A stretch of 64,000 nt of DNA from Lactuca virosa (GCA_928212115.1 CAKMRJ010005745.1:80585060-80649059); one strand, 5' to 3'. Shown: positions 22,260 through 36,000, counted from the stretch's first letter. Numbers and translations: made by a program. Notes: generated by a model not told the origin, from the letters alone.

Positions 22260-23943
22260 TGTAACACCCTGTTCGAGTCGTTTCTTAATTCGGGACCGTG
22301 ACCTGAAGATCAATTATCATAAGGTTTCGGGATTTTAGGAAAGAGAAGTTTAGACCCATTTGGACGTGGGTAATGTAGCTTATGAGATCAAATACTTCCG
22401 TGTGTGTTTTGGAGTCCAAGGGTAAATTGGTAAAAGTGATGGTTCAGACCTTTCATGATTTAAGGATTTAAGTTTGGAAGGTTTTAAGGCTATGAAGAGT
22501 TGATAGGAGTGTAGGGCTTGTCTTTACCTTTGCGAGCATATCAGGAACGCCAAAAACATATTCGGGATGCGAAAGTTATGGCCAGTAAAAGTTATGAAGA
22601 TTTTGGGTTAAGTCGAGTACGCTGGGCGTACAGGGCGTACACTAGGCGTACTGGACAGGAGTGATTGTGGAGGGAAACATGGTATACTCGGTGTACCAGG
22701 AGTATGGTGGGAGTACGCGACCCAAACTCAAATGCTAATTTTGGGTCTTGGACCCTATTTAACGACCTTAACTCATTTCCAACCCTCCTTACCTTCAACC
22801 TCCACCCTCTTAAGCTATTCGATCGAAACCTTAGTCTCATTTGAAAGATTATTGAGCCTTTGAGGGATTTTGGTGGGTTTTTTGTTCTTTTGGAAGAAGA
22901 AGAACTCTTTGGAGAAGTGTTGGTTGTCTTGGAGCTTGTGGATCCAGGCCTTGTTCGCCTTGATCTGGCTTCTGGAGGTATAATGTTTTAATCTTGATGG
23001 TTCTCTCATGTAGATCTAGCTTGGGTTATGATTTGTCATGTTTTGGTCTCATGAGTTGATCCTTGAGAGTAATTGCTACTCCAAAGGTTTTGGGTTGTTT
23101 ATTTTGATGTATTGAGGTCCCTTGTTAATAAAGTTTGCATCTTGATGGTTGTGGACCAACCATGCATGAGTTGTTGACCTCTTGGTGAAGCTAGTAGGGT
23201 AGATTTGGGTTTGTGTTTCTTGGAGCCATGTAAAGGCATCAAGTTATGACTTTATTGATTAATACACCCATTAGAATTAGATCCGAGCCTTGGATGTAAA
23301 GTCTTAAAGGATTCAACAGTTTTAAGTAATCCTTGGTCATTTTGTTATATTAGGAAGCTTAAGTTTGGTGTTGGGCTCTATTAAGTCATGCTAGGTCTAA
23401 CGTCAGGAACTTTATGACTCTAGACATCCATTAGGCTGGAACTTGAGGATTTAGTCATTTTGACTTAAAGGAATAAGACCTAAAAATGGAGTTTGGGCTT
23501 AAGCATCGTACGTCGGGCATACTGAGGTGGTACACGGGGCGTACGCACCAAAGTGCCATAATGGGCCATTTTTTAGGCCTTGGGTCTTTTGGGTTTTGGG
23601 CCATGAGTTTTTGGGTTAGATATGGGAAAGGTAAAATGGTATTTTACCCATTGGAATGATAGATTATGAGTTGGACCTTGGATTATGGGAAATCGCCTTA
23701 TTATTGATTAGGGATAATTTGGTTGTGTTCAGTGTGAGGACCCCCAGTAACAGTAGCCTGTGTGACTCGGTTATCTCTAGACTGAGGTGATTCTCCTCAC
23801 AGTGTTTGGCGGGTCGAAGGCACCAATGCCAGCCCATAGATTATTGTTACTAGTATGCTAGCTGTCTGTGTGACTCTTGCATGTATTGTATGTGTTTGTA
23901 TGTATGTTGGGTTGGGCCTGATGCCGGGCGGGGCCTGATGAAT
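22260..23943 (+). mobile_element. 3' LTR of gypsy A, truncated
   Basis: This is the same LTR as 14211-16180, in the same orientation, with many scattered differences, so the element is not young. It is cut off at CTGATGAAT, which corresponds to 15851 in the 5' LTR, where a minus-strand copia-type LTR starts. About 330 bp of LTR end and the expected target duplication are missing. Confidence 0.88.
22617..22763 (+). promoter_or_regulatory. LTR promoter module of gypsy A, 3' copy
   Basis: Four inverted-repeat 15-mers start at 22617, 22637, 22682 and 22702, that is, two pairs of 20-bp spacing 65 bp apart. The first is a clean GTACGCTGGGCGTAC. A TATA-like CTATTTAAC starts at 22755. A downstream pair sits at 23508 and 23530 (22-bp spacing). 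Confidence 0.65.
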
Positions 23944-24711
23944 TGTTGGGTTTTGAGCATTCTAACACTCCTATGGTGTACATGTAACCCTATAAACCTT
24001 GGATCTATGTTTTCTCTATTATACATGTAAATATTAAATATTCCAAGGTTTCATCCTAACTAGCATATTATGAAGCACCTATACTACAAAGTTCTAGTTA
24101 GATGACATACCTTTTGATGTAGCTTGATGTCTTCAAGCTTTAAGAGCTTAGCCCCAATAGTGTGGAAGCCTCAAGTGGAATCACAAATCACCAAAACACC
24201 TTAGAAAACCTTTAGAGAATATGGATACTTGGCTCACACTATGAAATCGGTTATTGCCCTCTTTAGTGTATCCACACTAGCCACTAGCATAAATTCATGA
24301 ACCATAAGACCCTTTATATAGTGTGGAGGATTAGGGTTAAACCCTAATACCCATTACCTTTCATTTCCTAGGATCCATGGGTTAAAGCTCCATGGACTAT
24401 CCATGAAGACTTAGCCCAACCTAAATGAACTTGGCCCACTACACATATATATATCTAAGAGTCCATATTTAATTAGTTCCTTTTTGATCACTTAATTAAT
24501 TCTAAATTAATTCTTGATCAATACTAATTAAATAATATGATTCCATATTAATATATTAGAACTTATAATATATTAATATAAATCATAAATATACTATTCT
24601 CAAAAGACTATCCATATAAATTGTGCCGGTGAAGTGCAACCCAAATGGACCATGCCGGGTCGGGTCAAGTACATACCAAATATAGTTATGGACTTAGACA
24701 TTAATCCAACA
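23944..24711 (-). mobile_element. Copia-type solo LTR with mismatched flanks
   Basis: On the minus strand the block starts TGTTGGATTAATGTC and ends GAGCATTCTAACACTCC-inverse/CCCAACA, the same LTR family as the two ends of copia X. It is 768 bp with TG...CA termini and a minus-strand TATA word near 24313-24320. The five bases at its two sides (TGAAT on the left, ATACA on the right) do not match, and the flanks belong to two different gypsy elements. It is therefore probably a recombinant between two insertions and not a simple one. Confidence 0.8.
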
Positions 24712-26592
24712 ATACACTCTGCTCAACATGTTACAAAGTGTTGTTAATATTGTAAGCTGTTTAACTAGTTTTTAACTTTTCTGCATTGTTTTAGAAAAAT
24801 CACAGAAAAATAATACAAGGTCGAAAACTGAATCCGTAAACTCTGCGAGTTTAGAAATTGTGTCTAGTTTGTTCATAATTTTTATTATGATTTTTAGTGA
24901 TCTCTAACTTGTGTGTAAATGTTCATATTCATAGACTGGTCCGAATTCGTTTCTGAAATGATAGGCAGTTTTGTATAAATCGCCATAAATTGTAGGAAAA
25001 TTGTATGGAGATGTGCAAGTAGTCATTAGAAAGGTATAAACCTGAATTACTTGAATATTAAATAGTTTTGAAAGAAATTAAGTTTAATATGGTCAAAACA
25101 GTCCATGAATAGAACTCAACTTTTCTGTGAAGAGCTGAAGTATGAGTTTGAGTTGTGTTAAGGTGATTTAACTTGTATTCCCCCTCTAAAACTTGAAAAA
25201 AACATGAAACTGTAGGGGTATGAACTCACCTTGAGTGATTCCTTGAGATGGATGTTTGAAGAGAGGTGGTTTCCAAGTCAAGAACACCTGGAAGATGCTT
25301 GAAGATTTGAAGATCCTAAGGACAAATATGTCGATATTTGTGTAAGAAATCCATGATTCGAGTGAAGGTGTGTAGAATGTTCAAGTGTAGGATGAAGAAA
25401 CTTACCAAAAGTGGATGAAAAGCTTGAGACCAGCCCTTGAAATCTCGAGTTTTGAGAGAGAGGAAATGAGAGGGAGATATGTTTGCTTTTGGTGAAAAAG
25501 TGAAGTCTTAAAGGAGAAGGTAATGTTTGTCTAAGATTTGGTTAGGGAATCATATGGAGTGTTGGAAGGTGCATGAAAGGATAGTGACTTGATATGGTAA
25601 AGTGTGAATAGTGATTGGAGGTTGTCATAGAGTGCGTATGGGGGATGACTTGTTTTCATAGCTTTATGTGGAAAGTCAAAAATACCTTCTTGTACTTGCA
25701 CTTTATCCTAATCAATATTCTGGATTATATCTTAGAAATCTCCAAGATATGGATAAATCATGATGTTATAGGGTTGAAAATGATAAAATATGGATTTGGG
25801 TGAAAATCTCACGTTAAAATCATGAAAAACGGGCCTAAATCGTTAAGGTACTCGAAAACCGGGAAGAAAGAAGCGAATCTGCGAGGGTTCGGTTGATGTT
25901 GCTGAAGACCGAAAGTAGGTTTGGTCCGAGAAGCTCACAGGCGAAGGTGTTATGTGGGAAGCGAAGGCGAAATGAACCGAAAGCAGGCGAAGCTTCGGTC
26001 CGAAGGGGCCTGATCCGAACCGAAGTGACTAATCCGAACCGAAAGGTGAGTTCGGTCCTTAAGCAGGTTCGGTTCCTAAGAGGTTTCATTTCTATGTAGC
26101 TTCGGTCCTATGGGGTTCGGCTCTAAGGGGTTCGGTCCTTAAGGCTAGTTTTGGTTCTCTATGGCTGTTTTTCAAATAAACTCCTCGTTTTGAGTGATTT
26201 TTGACTAAGTTAAGGGTCGGGATGCCCCAGGTGATTTAAAAAAGTTAAAAGGGATTTTGTGAGGGATTTGGGAGAGACCATGCTTGTGACCTTTGTGACG
26301 GTTTATCTTCGCAACGCAAGGTTTGTAAACCCCATTAAGCCTCGTTATGAGTGTTATACGCCCCCGGAGGGTATGTAATAATGTTTTATCGAGTATATCC
26401 ATCACTTACCCTGATTAGGGTTTAGATTTTTTGAACACGTGAAAACTCTAAGTGATACTTTGCATTAAGATAGTGTGTTGTACAATAGTAAACATAGTGT
26501 AAACCCTATTATACAAGGGTTAATTGAGTTGACCGGTTTGACTTGTTGACTTTATTTGACTTTGACTTGACCAGAAAGTGACGGTTGTCACA
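24712..26592 (-). mobile_element. Gypsy B 3' LTR, minus strand, truncated
   Basis: On the minus strand the LTR starts TGTGACAACCGTCAC at 26592, directly after a polypurine tract (CTAACGGGGGGATGA, 26593-26607), so it is a 3' LTR. The first 745 bp matches the plus-strand LTR at 60800-61543. It carries an array of TTCGGTCC/GGACCGAA words (about 25880-26150), and the blocks TTGGTAAGTTTCTTC (near 25410) and AAGGTGAGTTCATACC (near 25225). It is cut at 24712 by the copia-type LTR. Confidence 0.8.
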
Positions 26593-26813
26593 TCATCCCC
26601 CCGTTAGAAGGAATTTTGTCCCGAAATTAGCACTTTGACCGAGACTACAAGAGTTGGGGAAAAGATGCGGGTATTTTTGTTTCATCTGGTCTTCGCGTTC
26701 CCAGGTGAACTTGGGTCCTCGTTTAGCGTTCCAACGGAGCTTCACAATAGGGATGTGACTCTGTTTCATTCTCTTGATCTCTCGATCCATGATTTCAACC
26801 GGTTCTTCTAGCA
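26593..26813 (-). pseudogene. Gypsy pol C-terminus, fragment
   Basis: The frame contains EEPVEIMDREIKRMKQS, IPIVKLRWNAKRGPKFTW and EREDQMKQKYPHLF, the usual C-terminal end of plant gypsy integrases next to the chromodomain position. It stops close to the polypurine tract of gypsy B. The upstream part is replaced at 26814 by copia Y sequence, so only about 70 codons remain. Confidence 0.75.
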
Positions 26814-29800
26814 ATCGTAGCTCTTAAAGCCGCTGTCGAACTCTGACCTTGTCAATGACTTGTCTATTAGATAAGGGATCATATATTCCTCCATTCTAGA
26901 TATCATATGGACTGAGACATGGATTATAATCATTCTCTCTGTCCATTTGTTGTTTCCCGATTTTCGATTTATGATGACTGACTGATTGAACAAATCAAAT
27001 CAGTCCTGGCTTGGCCAAGCACTCACATGTGTCATCGCTAAATCATCGAGGGGCCCACATATATCGCTTTTATCCTGAAGGTAAAAGAAATGGATAAAAT
27101 TCGACTCATATGGCTTGTTCTACTACTTGTTGAATCATACACAAAGGCACGTTTTATAACATCGAGTTACCAATGCGTTTTCGTGCAATCAATGTATAAC
27201 CAACTCATAGTAACAACTCATATCTCTAGGTTTTAAGAATATAAGATATTATCGTCTCATGGTCACTCGTGATAAAATCCATGAAGTGATTCAAATGAGC
27301 GTGGGTTGAATCCAATACTCAGAACTTATGAGCACTCATGAGTGTTGTAGCACCACTTTGTCCACTAACTTGGACCTCTACAAACCAACCCATGACAGTC
27401 TTGATTCATATCTACTTCCAACATATGACCGACTGTGGATGGTTTGAATAACTTAATCATTCAGGAAGAGCGACTTAGTTATTCTGGAAGTCAAAACATG
27501 CAAAGTGAAACACAAGAATAAATGAATCAAATATGGTATCAAACCCTATGAATATAAATAAACACTTTTATTTATCACCATACTGATTACTCATTATTCA
27601 TTGTTTCGATTTTATCAACTTTATACTTGAATTAAAAACACTAGTTGTCCCATGCTCCAAGCATGTACACTATGTTTTTCTTAAACAATATCTTTGCCAT
27701 ACACCAAGTATGCACTCTATGTTTGTCTATGATCCTTACTTTGTGAAATAAACCAATTGAACATAATTTCAATGATTCTAATTTCACACTCCCAAATCCT
27801 TATCGAAAAATGTGAGAATTTCAAATTCCTATCATTTATCGAAACCTGTTTAGATTTTAAACTTATATGCATTGAACCTCCTGTAATGAATATGTACAAA
27901 GTCACAAAAACTTGTCAACAGTCATTATAAGGTATTCCAATGGAGATCAACTCCATGGAAACTAAGTCTCATATTCAAAGTACATTGCTTTGGACATGCT
28001 TCTTGCATTAAGTTTTCTAATCTTACACAGATAACTTCCACCTATGGAGACAACTCCATATTCTCATTTTGACTATCACTTCTGAATAAGAGATGCCTCT
28101 TTTCAGAATATGTCAATATGGTCCTTCCAAAATTAGCACTATACTTCCAACTGTCCCTGAGCAATCAATCTTTGGTAAACCTCAGATTGTCCTCGACAAT
28201 TGCTTAATCATTTTAGTCATATCCAATTCTAGACCTTTTCCCTTCTTAATGCCTCAAGGCATTTGGAAAATTTATAAATGATAAATATTATAGCACATGT
28301 AATCGATATTGTACCCAAAGCAAATGGGACACGATTCATGATGTCTCACAAAAAGACATGATTCTAGACCAGTCTTTTGCTACAATATTTTTTGTTTGTC
28401 ATGTTCTCAAAATTGACTATGAAGAGGGATGCCGTAATCATAATCGAATTTTGAGAACGCAATATATAGAATTTCCTTAAGTTGAACCAATCCAACATGA
28501 AATTCATATATATATTCTTGACTAAAGATGATTAAGGTCTCAATCTAAGCCTTTAGAACTGAAATGAAGTATATCCTCTCCCTTAATTACAGCAAAACAA
28601 CTTTTTCAATCCCTGCAGCCTCACGAATTGAAACTTTTGTTTTCTATAATTAACATTGCTAACTTGCAACACTAACAATAATTATCATGCTCCCACTAAC
28701 ATGATGATTATTAGCATAACACTTATGCTCCCACTAGCTTTGACATGTACTCAGAAATCAGCTGGACTTCTAGAAATCAATACTTTATTGACTTTCTTAC
28801 CAAAGTTCAGATTTCTGATACGAGATGCTTTGATAAAACTTTATCAAAATCATACACCTTTCCTTAGATAGCATGCATGTGTGTCTAAACAATTTCAGAA
28901 CTATGAAAATGGATGTCGTAATCATAGTCTCAATTGTTTAGACCTTTTGCCATCTGCTTCAAATCTACTTGGTGGAAGTGTTTCATCACCATCATTTTCA
29001 TGAATCGGAGAGAAACCTTATGACCCTTAGATTTTATGGTGTATGTGTTCTTATCTATGTGAATCGTCAAAACCATAGTCACAAGACAAGGATAATGACA
29101 AATCCAAACTCATATGGACTGAACTTATGCAATCTTAACTTCTTGCCACCTGGCAGTACAGGGCCTGCCATTGCTTCCAAGTTGTTATGAAACCAATTGA
29201 GAACTTTCAGAACTCCTATGCAAAGCCAACTTTAACTGGAATGGGCACAGAATATGTCAACAGGATAGGTTATAAACCTCAAGTCGTGTGCTAGTGAAGA
29301 ACCTCAGGTTTTATTCTTGATTAGTTCTTGAAATTCTTTTTAGGATCTTTAAGACTCCCACTATCCTCTTGACATATAAGACTATCTTGCCAAATATTCA
29401 AGAGATAGTGCGGATTCTTTATCAAGACAAACACTTCACACAATTGGCCTTAGTTGGTCTTTGTTTTATCCAAAACATCACAACTTACCAATTTCAAATG
29501 TACAAGAGTAGGACACTTTTACTCTTACATTTGACAAGTGTTTTAAACCTTTCTTTAAGATATGTCACTAAAGTAACAATCTTGGAGTATGACTCTAAGA
29601 ATTGTTTTGGAACGAAGTATGACTCATCTTCCTGATCTAACCATTTCAACAATTCATGACTCCTCTTCTTAGTCATAAGAATGCACTAAGATGACCTTTA
29701 GAGGACTAATTGTGATATGATTTCTAAATCATTAAGATGATCACAAACATGATACTAAAGTACTCTCCCATCTTTTCAGATTTGAGAAACTTTTATCTTT

Positions 29801-32157
29801 CTGCCTAATTTGATTCTTCCCATTCGTTCTGCCATACATTGAGACTTTTCCAATGTTTCAGAATTATACTTAAACTTGTAAGTATAACCATATTTACTAA
29901 ACTTTAGTCAATCAAATAGTCTTAACGAGCTTTGTGGTGGACATGACCAGTGCACAAGAATGTGTACTCGATCCCTTTAGTCCTTCACTTGACTCACACA
30001 TCCATGTGAACAAGTAATTAGTCTTGATTTTCCAATGCTTGAAAGTTCTCATTCATCATACTATTCAACTTGCATGATTCCAAGTTTCGGTCCAATTGAA
30101 ACTTGGGTGATGAGGAACTTTCCTGATTTGGTAAATTTAGACACTACCACAAATGAAAGAATCAAATCCATTTTCCAATATTGCTGTCAGTGGAATCATA
30201 TAAGCAACAATTTTCCACAAATGCCATTGTAAGGATACTTCAAATAAATAAAATTAAACAATTTTCTTTTATTTTAAAACTTTGCGGAAAAACTTATCCT
30301 TACAATCCACATGGAAAATTGTTGTTATCTATTCCTTAGCAATATATCATAACTTCTTAAGCAACTGCTCAAAATTCTGATGCGATCGAAATCCACCTTC
30401 GCGATCAGAATCAGCATATACTTCCTTTAAGATTTCTCTCTATTCTTTGATTCTTAAAACATCAACATGTGACCCATCACATCATGTAATGAGGATCTCA
30501 GAATAGAACTTAACAGAGTTAGATAATGGGCTCTACCTGATGTAGAGTCAAACTTATTGACTTTAACATCCTTAGGTAAATTTGGCAGCTTTGCAATCAA
30601 CGCCCCTTCCTTTGGCAAAATAAACATATGGACCCTTTGGTAATGGGACTATCTCAGACTTAGCCTTTCTCTTTACCATTTGGTCAACCGGGTTGACTAT
30701 GGCCAATCCCTTTCCATTGGGAAGAGAATGCTTTTTTCTGGATTTCCAGTGTCACCATTGTCACTGTCCATAAAGTTTTTGGGAAGTTGATCTTCTAATC
30801 AAATTTGCTTTACTATCGTTCCAAATCATTGTTGATTCAGCAGCACCAAGCAAATAGATATGATCATTAAGGTTCATGTCATAGTCTGTTTCATAGTAGT
30901 CCCAAAGGAACTCACTATGTGACTTAGAAAGTGATTGAACATCCAACTTTCTCAAGACTTTGACACCCAACTCTCCCGGCTTGTCAATATGTGACTTCAT
31001 CTCTAAGATGTGATCACACATAGACCTTGCTTGCCATTAGGACTTGAGTGACCTTGAACTTGTGGGTTAAGGGGAATAATTGGAGGATGTGGAGGAAGAG
31101 AAGTATGACTTCCATGAGCCAAACTCGGGAAGTCATATTCATTAGGAAAGCTTGGTTTGGGAAGATCATTGTTGTCTAAACCAGACATCAACAATGGGAG
31201 AAATTCACGTAAAGTTGATTTAAGTCCTTAATATAACACCCAATATGATATATTAAGGCTAGGACCCAACAAACTATTTTATAACTTGGAAGAGGGATGC
31301 CGTAATCCAAGCTATAAAATATTTGAAGGTAGGTGAATGACGATTCACCAATTTCCACCAAGATAAACGAAATGTATTATTAAGTTTTAATTGGTTTTGA
31401 AACTCCTAGATTCTTTTGAGATTCATTGAACTTTTCAATGGCATGTTTCAATCTCGAGTGTGCCCTTCAGGTTTTGTGACTGGGATGCCGAGGATCACAA
31501 AACAAGGTGTGAAGTAACCATGCAAATATACTTGGTACCCTTAATATTTACCCCTCAATCGATGTGCCGGTTAACCACACACGCTCCAACGATACTATGA
31601 TAAACATTAAGTTACCCTTTGCCTACCTTATTAAGTCCAGGTTAGTGTGCCGGTTAACAAAAAACACGCTCCACTAACAGCTTAAACAAAGTGCAAAGTG
31701 TAATTTCATGGATTAGCACCTTATTCACATTTTCCTAAGTAACTTAGATTGGGAATTTATAAAAAGTTTAGTTACTTAGTATTTATCATTAATACTTTTT
31801 AATGAAGGGAGAATTATAGTCCTTGTCCTACCTGTTCGGCTAACGACCCTCCACCAGTCAAGGAAGCGGTGGGTGAGAGTCGACACCCATTAAACTGCCA
31901 TTTTATAGGCAGTAACCTTATACCCCCCTTATAGACCGGCTTCGTGAATGAGGCCTACTAATGGTAAGACGACTTGCTCTTATACATATAATATATTAAA
32001 CTTTTAATATTATAATAGTATAAGGGTGTATTTTAGACATTTAAAATACTTGGTGGTTTAATCTATTAATTAAACTATACTCTTAATTTAATTAAATTTA
32101 AACCATGTCTTAATTTAATTAAATTTTGGAAGGACCATAATGACATATTCTGAAAAG
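26814..32157 (-). mobile_element. Copia Y: copia-type internal region without LTRs, minus strand
   Basis: From about 26815 to 30240 it is a close inverted copy of the copia X interior at 33063-36556, without long open frames on either strand. From 30240 to about 32125 it extends into a gag-like region and a leader that copia X has lost. It ends about 50 bp short of the polypurine tract on one side and before any LTR or primer-binding site on the other. The flanks are two non-adjacent parts of gypsy pol, so it is not a clean insertion. Phrases such as AGGGATGCCGTAATCA recur many times along it. Confidence 0.7.
30761..31194 (-). pseudogene. Copia-type gag fragment
   Basis: Two overlapping minus-strand frames (31194-31003 and 31021-30761) read as one gag-like region with a frameshift between them: MSGLDNNDLPKPSFPNEY and HGSHTSLPPHPPIIPL, then MCDHILEMKSHIDK and the tail AAESTMIW. 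The helical second part looks like the gag of plant copia elements (UBN2-type), from memory of the family and without a search. Stops and the shift make it non-functional. Confidence 0.6.
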
Positions 32158-32656
32158 AAGCTCGTGAAGATGCTCCTCATGCTGCTCTCTGGTCTTGGAA
32201 TACACCAATATATCATCAATAAACACAATAACTAAGCGATCGAGCATCGGCCTGCATACCCGATTCATCAAATCCATAAATACCACATGCACATTGGTGA
32301 GACCGAAGGGCATCACCACGAACTCGTAATGCACATAACGAGTCTGAAATGCGGTCTTCTCCACGTCCTCCTCTCTCACCCTTACCTGATGGTACCCAGA
32401 CCTCAGGTCTACCTTGGAGAACCAAGATGCTCCTTGGAGATGATCAAAGAGATCATCAATCTGCAGAAGGGGATAACAGTTCTTAACCGTTAACTTGTTC
32501 AACTCCCTATAATCGATGCACATACGGTGCGAACCATGCTTCTTCCTGAAAAATAGAATCGTCGCTCCCTAAGGAGAACTGCTCGAACGGATGAACTGCT
32601 TGCCTAGCAGCTCCTGCAGCTGAGATAACAGATCCTCCATCTCAGGCGGTGCTAAT
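32158..32656 (-). pseudogene. Gypsy D reverse transcriptase, central part
   Basis: Minus-strand translation gives MCIDYRELNKLTVKNCYP, FSKVDLRSGYHQVRV, MPFGLTN and the catalytic FIDDILVYS with both Asp residues, all gypsy reverse transcriptase signatures. An in-frame TAG replaces the Trp codon of the usual SSSPWGA motif near 32570. At 32656 the frame continues across the copia X insertion to the RT start at 37364. At 32158 it breaks into copia Y-like sequence after EQHEEHLHE, so the RT thumb, RNase H and integrase are missing. Confidence 0.88.
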
Positions 32657-33062
32657 TGTTGGATTAATGTCTAAGTCCATAACTATAATTGGTAAGACTT
32701 GACCCGACCCGGCATGGTCCATTTGGGTTGCATGGCATCATGCATTTGGATAGACTATAATGAGAGAAATAACACTTAAGGTTGGTTAATATATTATAAG
32801 TTCTAATATATTAATAAGGTTATTTAATTAGTATTGATCAAGAATTAATTTGAAATTAATTAAGTGATCAAAAGGAGACTAATTAAATATATGAGTTGAT
32901 TGTGTAAATCATTCATTCTTATATATGTGGGCTTGTGATCCAAGATTCCTTATGTTGGACTAAGTCCATGGGGTGACCCATGGATACTCCATGGAGGTTA
33001 AAATCCATGGAGCATAAGGAATGGGGTAAAGTTATGAGTTACATGGTGTAACCCTAATAGCC
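32657..33062 (+). mobile_element. 5' LTR of copia X, truncated
   Basis: The 406 bp matches the first 405 bp of the LTR at 36606, with two substitutions and one single-base gap by eye. This near identity indicates a recent insertion. It stops just before the region that holds the TATA box in the 3' LTR. Confidence 0.88.
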
Positions 33063-36000
33063 TTACAATGGCATTTGTGAAAAGTATCCTTACAATGGCA
33101 TTTGTGAAAAGTTGTTGCTTATAAGATTCCATTGATAGCAATATTGAAAAAATGGATTTGATTCTTTCGGTTGTGGTAGTGTCTAATATTACCAAATAAG
33201 GAAAGATTCTCATCACCCAAGGTTCAATTGGACCGAAACTTGGAATCATGCAAGTTGTATAGTATGATGAATGAGAACTTTCAACTTGGAAAATTAAGAC
33301 TAATTCCTTATGTGAATAAGGAAAGGACTAAGGGATCGAGTACACATTCTTGTGCACTGGTCAAGTCCACCACAAAAGATCAAGAAGACTATTCGTCATG
33401 ATTTACTTAAGTTCAGTAAATATGGTTATACTTATAAGCTTAAGTATAAGTCTGTAGCATTGGAGAAGTTTCAATGTGAGACAGAACGAATAAGAAGAAT
33501 CGAAGTATGGCAGAAAGATAAAAGTTTCTCAAATCTGAAAAGATGGGAGAGTACTTTAGTATCATGTTTATGATCATCTTAATGATTATGATACCATATC
33601 ACAATTGGTCCTCTAAAGTCATCTTAGTGCATTCTTATGACTAAGAAGAGGAGTCATGAATTGTTGAAATGGTTAAATCAAAAAGATGAGTCATACTTCG
33701 TTCCAAAACAATTCTTAGAGTCATACTCCAAGATTGTAACTTGAGTGACATATCTTAAAGAGGGTTTGTTAACACTAGTCAAATGTAAGAGTAAAAGGTT
33801 ATCTACTCTTGTACATTTGAAATTGGTAAGTTGTGATGTTTTGGATAAAACAGAGACCAACTTAGGCCAATTGTGTAAAGTGTTAGTCTTGATAAAGAAT
33901 CTGCACTATCTCTTGAATATTTGAAAAGGGAGTCTGATATGTCAAGAGGACAGTGGGAGTCTTAAAGCTCTTGAAAGTTTCAAGACTTAATCAAGAATAA
34001 AACCTAAAGTCCTTCACTAGCACACGACTTGAGGTTTATAACCTATCGTGTTGAAATTTTTATGCCTATTCAAGTTGGCTTTGCATAGGAGTTCTTAGAG
34101 TTCTCAATTGGTTGCACAACTACTTGGAAGCAATGGTAGGCACCTGAGCTGCCAAATGGCAAGAATTTAAGATTGCACAAGTTTAATCAATATGAGTTTG
34201 GATTTGTCACTAACCTTGTCTTGTGATTATGGTTTTGACAAATTCACATGGATAAGAACACATACACTATTAAATCTAAGTGTCATAAGGTTTCTCTCCG
34301 ATTCATGAAAATGATGGTGAGGAAACACTTTCACTAAGTAGATTTTAGCTAGATAGCAATTGTGATATTTGCATTCTCAAAGTCGTTAGTGGAGCGTGTG
34401 TGGTTTACCGGCACACTAACATGGACTTGTGAGAAGTGGCAAAGGTCTAAACAATTGAGACTATGATTACGGCATCCCTTTACATAGTTCTAAAATTGTT
34501 TAGACACACATGTGAGCTATCTAAGAGAGGTGTATGATTTTGATAAAGTTTTATCAAAACAATCTAGTATCAGAAATCTGAACTTTGGTAAGAAAGTCAG
34601 CTGATTTCTGAGTACATGTCAAAGCTAGTGGGAGCATAAGTGTTATGCTAATAATCATCATGTTAGTGGGAGCATGATAATTATGACAAAGGTTGCAAGT
34701 TAGCAATGTTAATTATAGAAAACAAAAGTTTCAATTCGTGAGGTTGCAGGGGTTGAAAAAGTTGTTTTGCTATAATTAAGGGAGAGGAAATTATACTTCA
34801 TTTCAATTCTAAAAGCTTAGATTGAGATTTTAATCGTATTTAATCAAGGATATATATATGAATTTCATGTTGGAATGGCTCAACATAAGGAAATTCTATA
34901 TATGGGTCCATTATTTGCGTTCTAAAATTCGATTATGATTACGGCATCTCTTTTCATAATCTGAATTTTGAGAACTTGGCAAATTGAAATGGATATATTA
35001 TAGCAAAAGACTGGTTTAGTCTTTATGTGAGACATCATGAATCGTGTCCCATATGCTTCGGATATAGGATCGATTACATGTGCTATATTCATCCTTTCTA
35101 AAATTTTCCAAATGCCTGGGGCATTATGAAGGGAAGAGGTCTAGAATTTGATATGACTAAAATGATTAAGCAATTGTCGAGGACAATCTAAGGTTTACCA
35201 AAGATTGGTTGCTCAAGGACAGTTGGAAGTATAATGTTAATTCTGGAAGGACCATATTGACATAATCTGTAAGAAGGCAACTCTTTTTCAGAAGTGATAG
35301 TCAAAATGGAATATGGAAATGTTTCAAAGTTAGAAATTATTCAATCTGTGTAAGATTAGGAAACTTAAAGAAAGAAGGATGTTTCCAAGGAGCTGATCTC
35401 CTTTGGAATGGTCTGTAATGATTGTTGTCAAGTCTTTCTGACTTCGTGCATAATCATTAAGAGGATCAATGCATATAAGTTTAGAATCTAACAGATTTCA
35501 GTAAATGGCATGAATTTGGAATTCTTGCATTTGCAGTAAGGATTTGGGACTGTGAAAAGGATGATCATTAGAGTGATGTTCAATTGATCTATTTTACAAA
35601 GTAAAGATCATAGACAAACATAGTATGCATACTTGGTGTATGGCATGACTAGTGTTTAGAAAACATAGTGTACATGCTTGGAGCATGGGACAACTATTGT
35701 TTTAAATTCAAGTATAAAGTTGATAAAACCGAAACAATGAATAATGAGTAATCAGTATGGTGATAAATAAAAGTGTTTATTTATATTCATAGGGTTTGAT
35801 ACCATATTTGATTCATTTATTCTTGTGTTTCACTTTGCATGTTTTGACTTCCAGAATAACTAAGTCGCTCTTCCTGAATGATTAAGTTATTCAAACCATC
35901 CACAGTCGGTCATATGTTGGAAGTAGATATGAATCAAGACTGTCATGGGTTGGTTTGTAGAGGTCCAAGTTGGTGGACAAAGTGGTGCTACAACACTCAT

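Noticed and set aside
25835..26099. Complementary frames of 84 and 68 codons in the TTCGG array, also at 61293-61628
   Set aside because: They arise from the repeated GGACCGAA words in the gypsy B LTR and sit on both strands.
26205..26405. 66-codon frame conserved between the two gypsy B LTRs (also 60987-61187)
   Set aside because: Conservation follows from LTR homology; the frame crosses no known domain and lies in the U3-like part.
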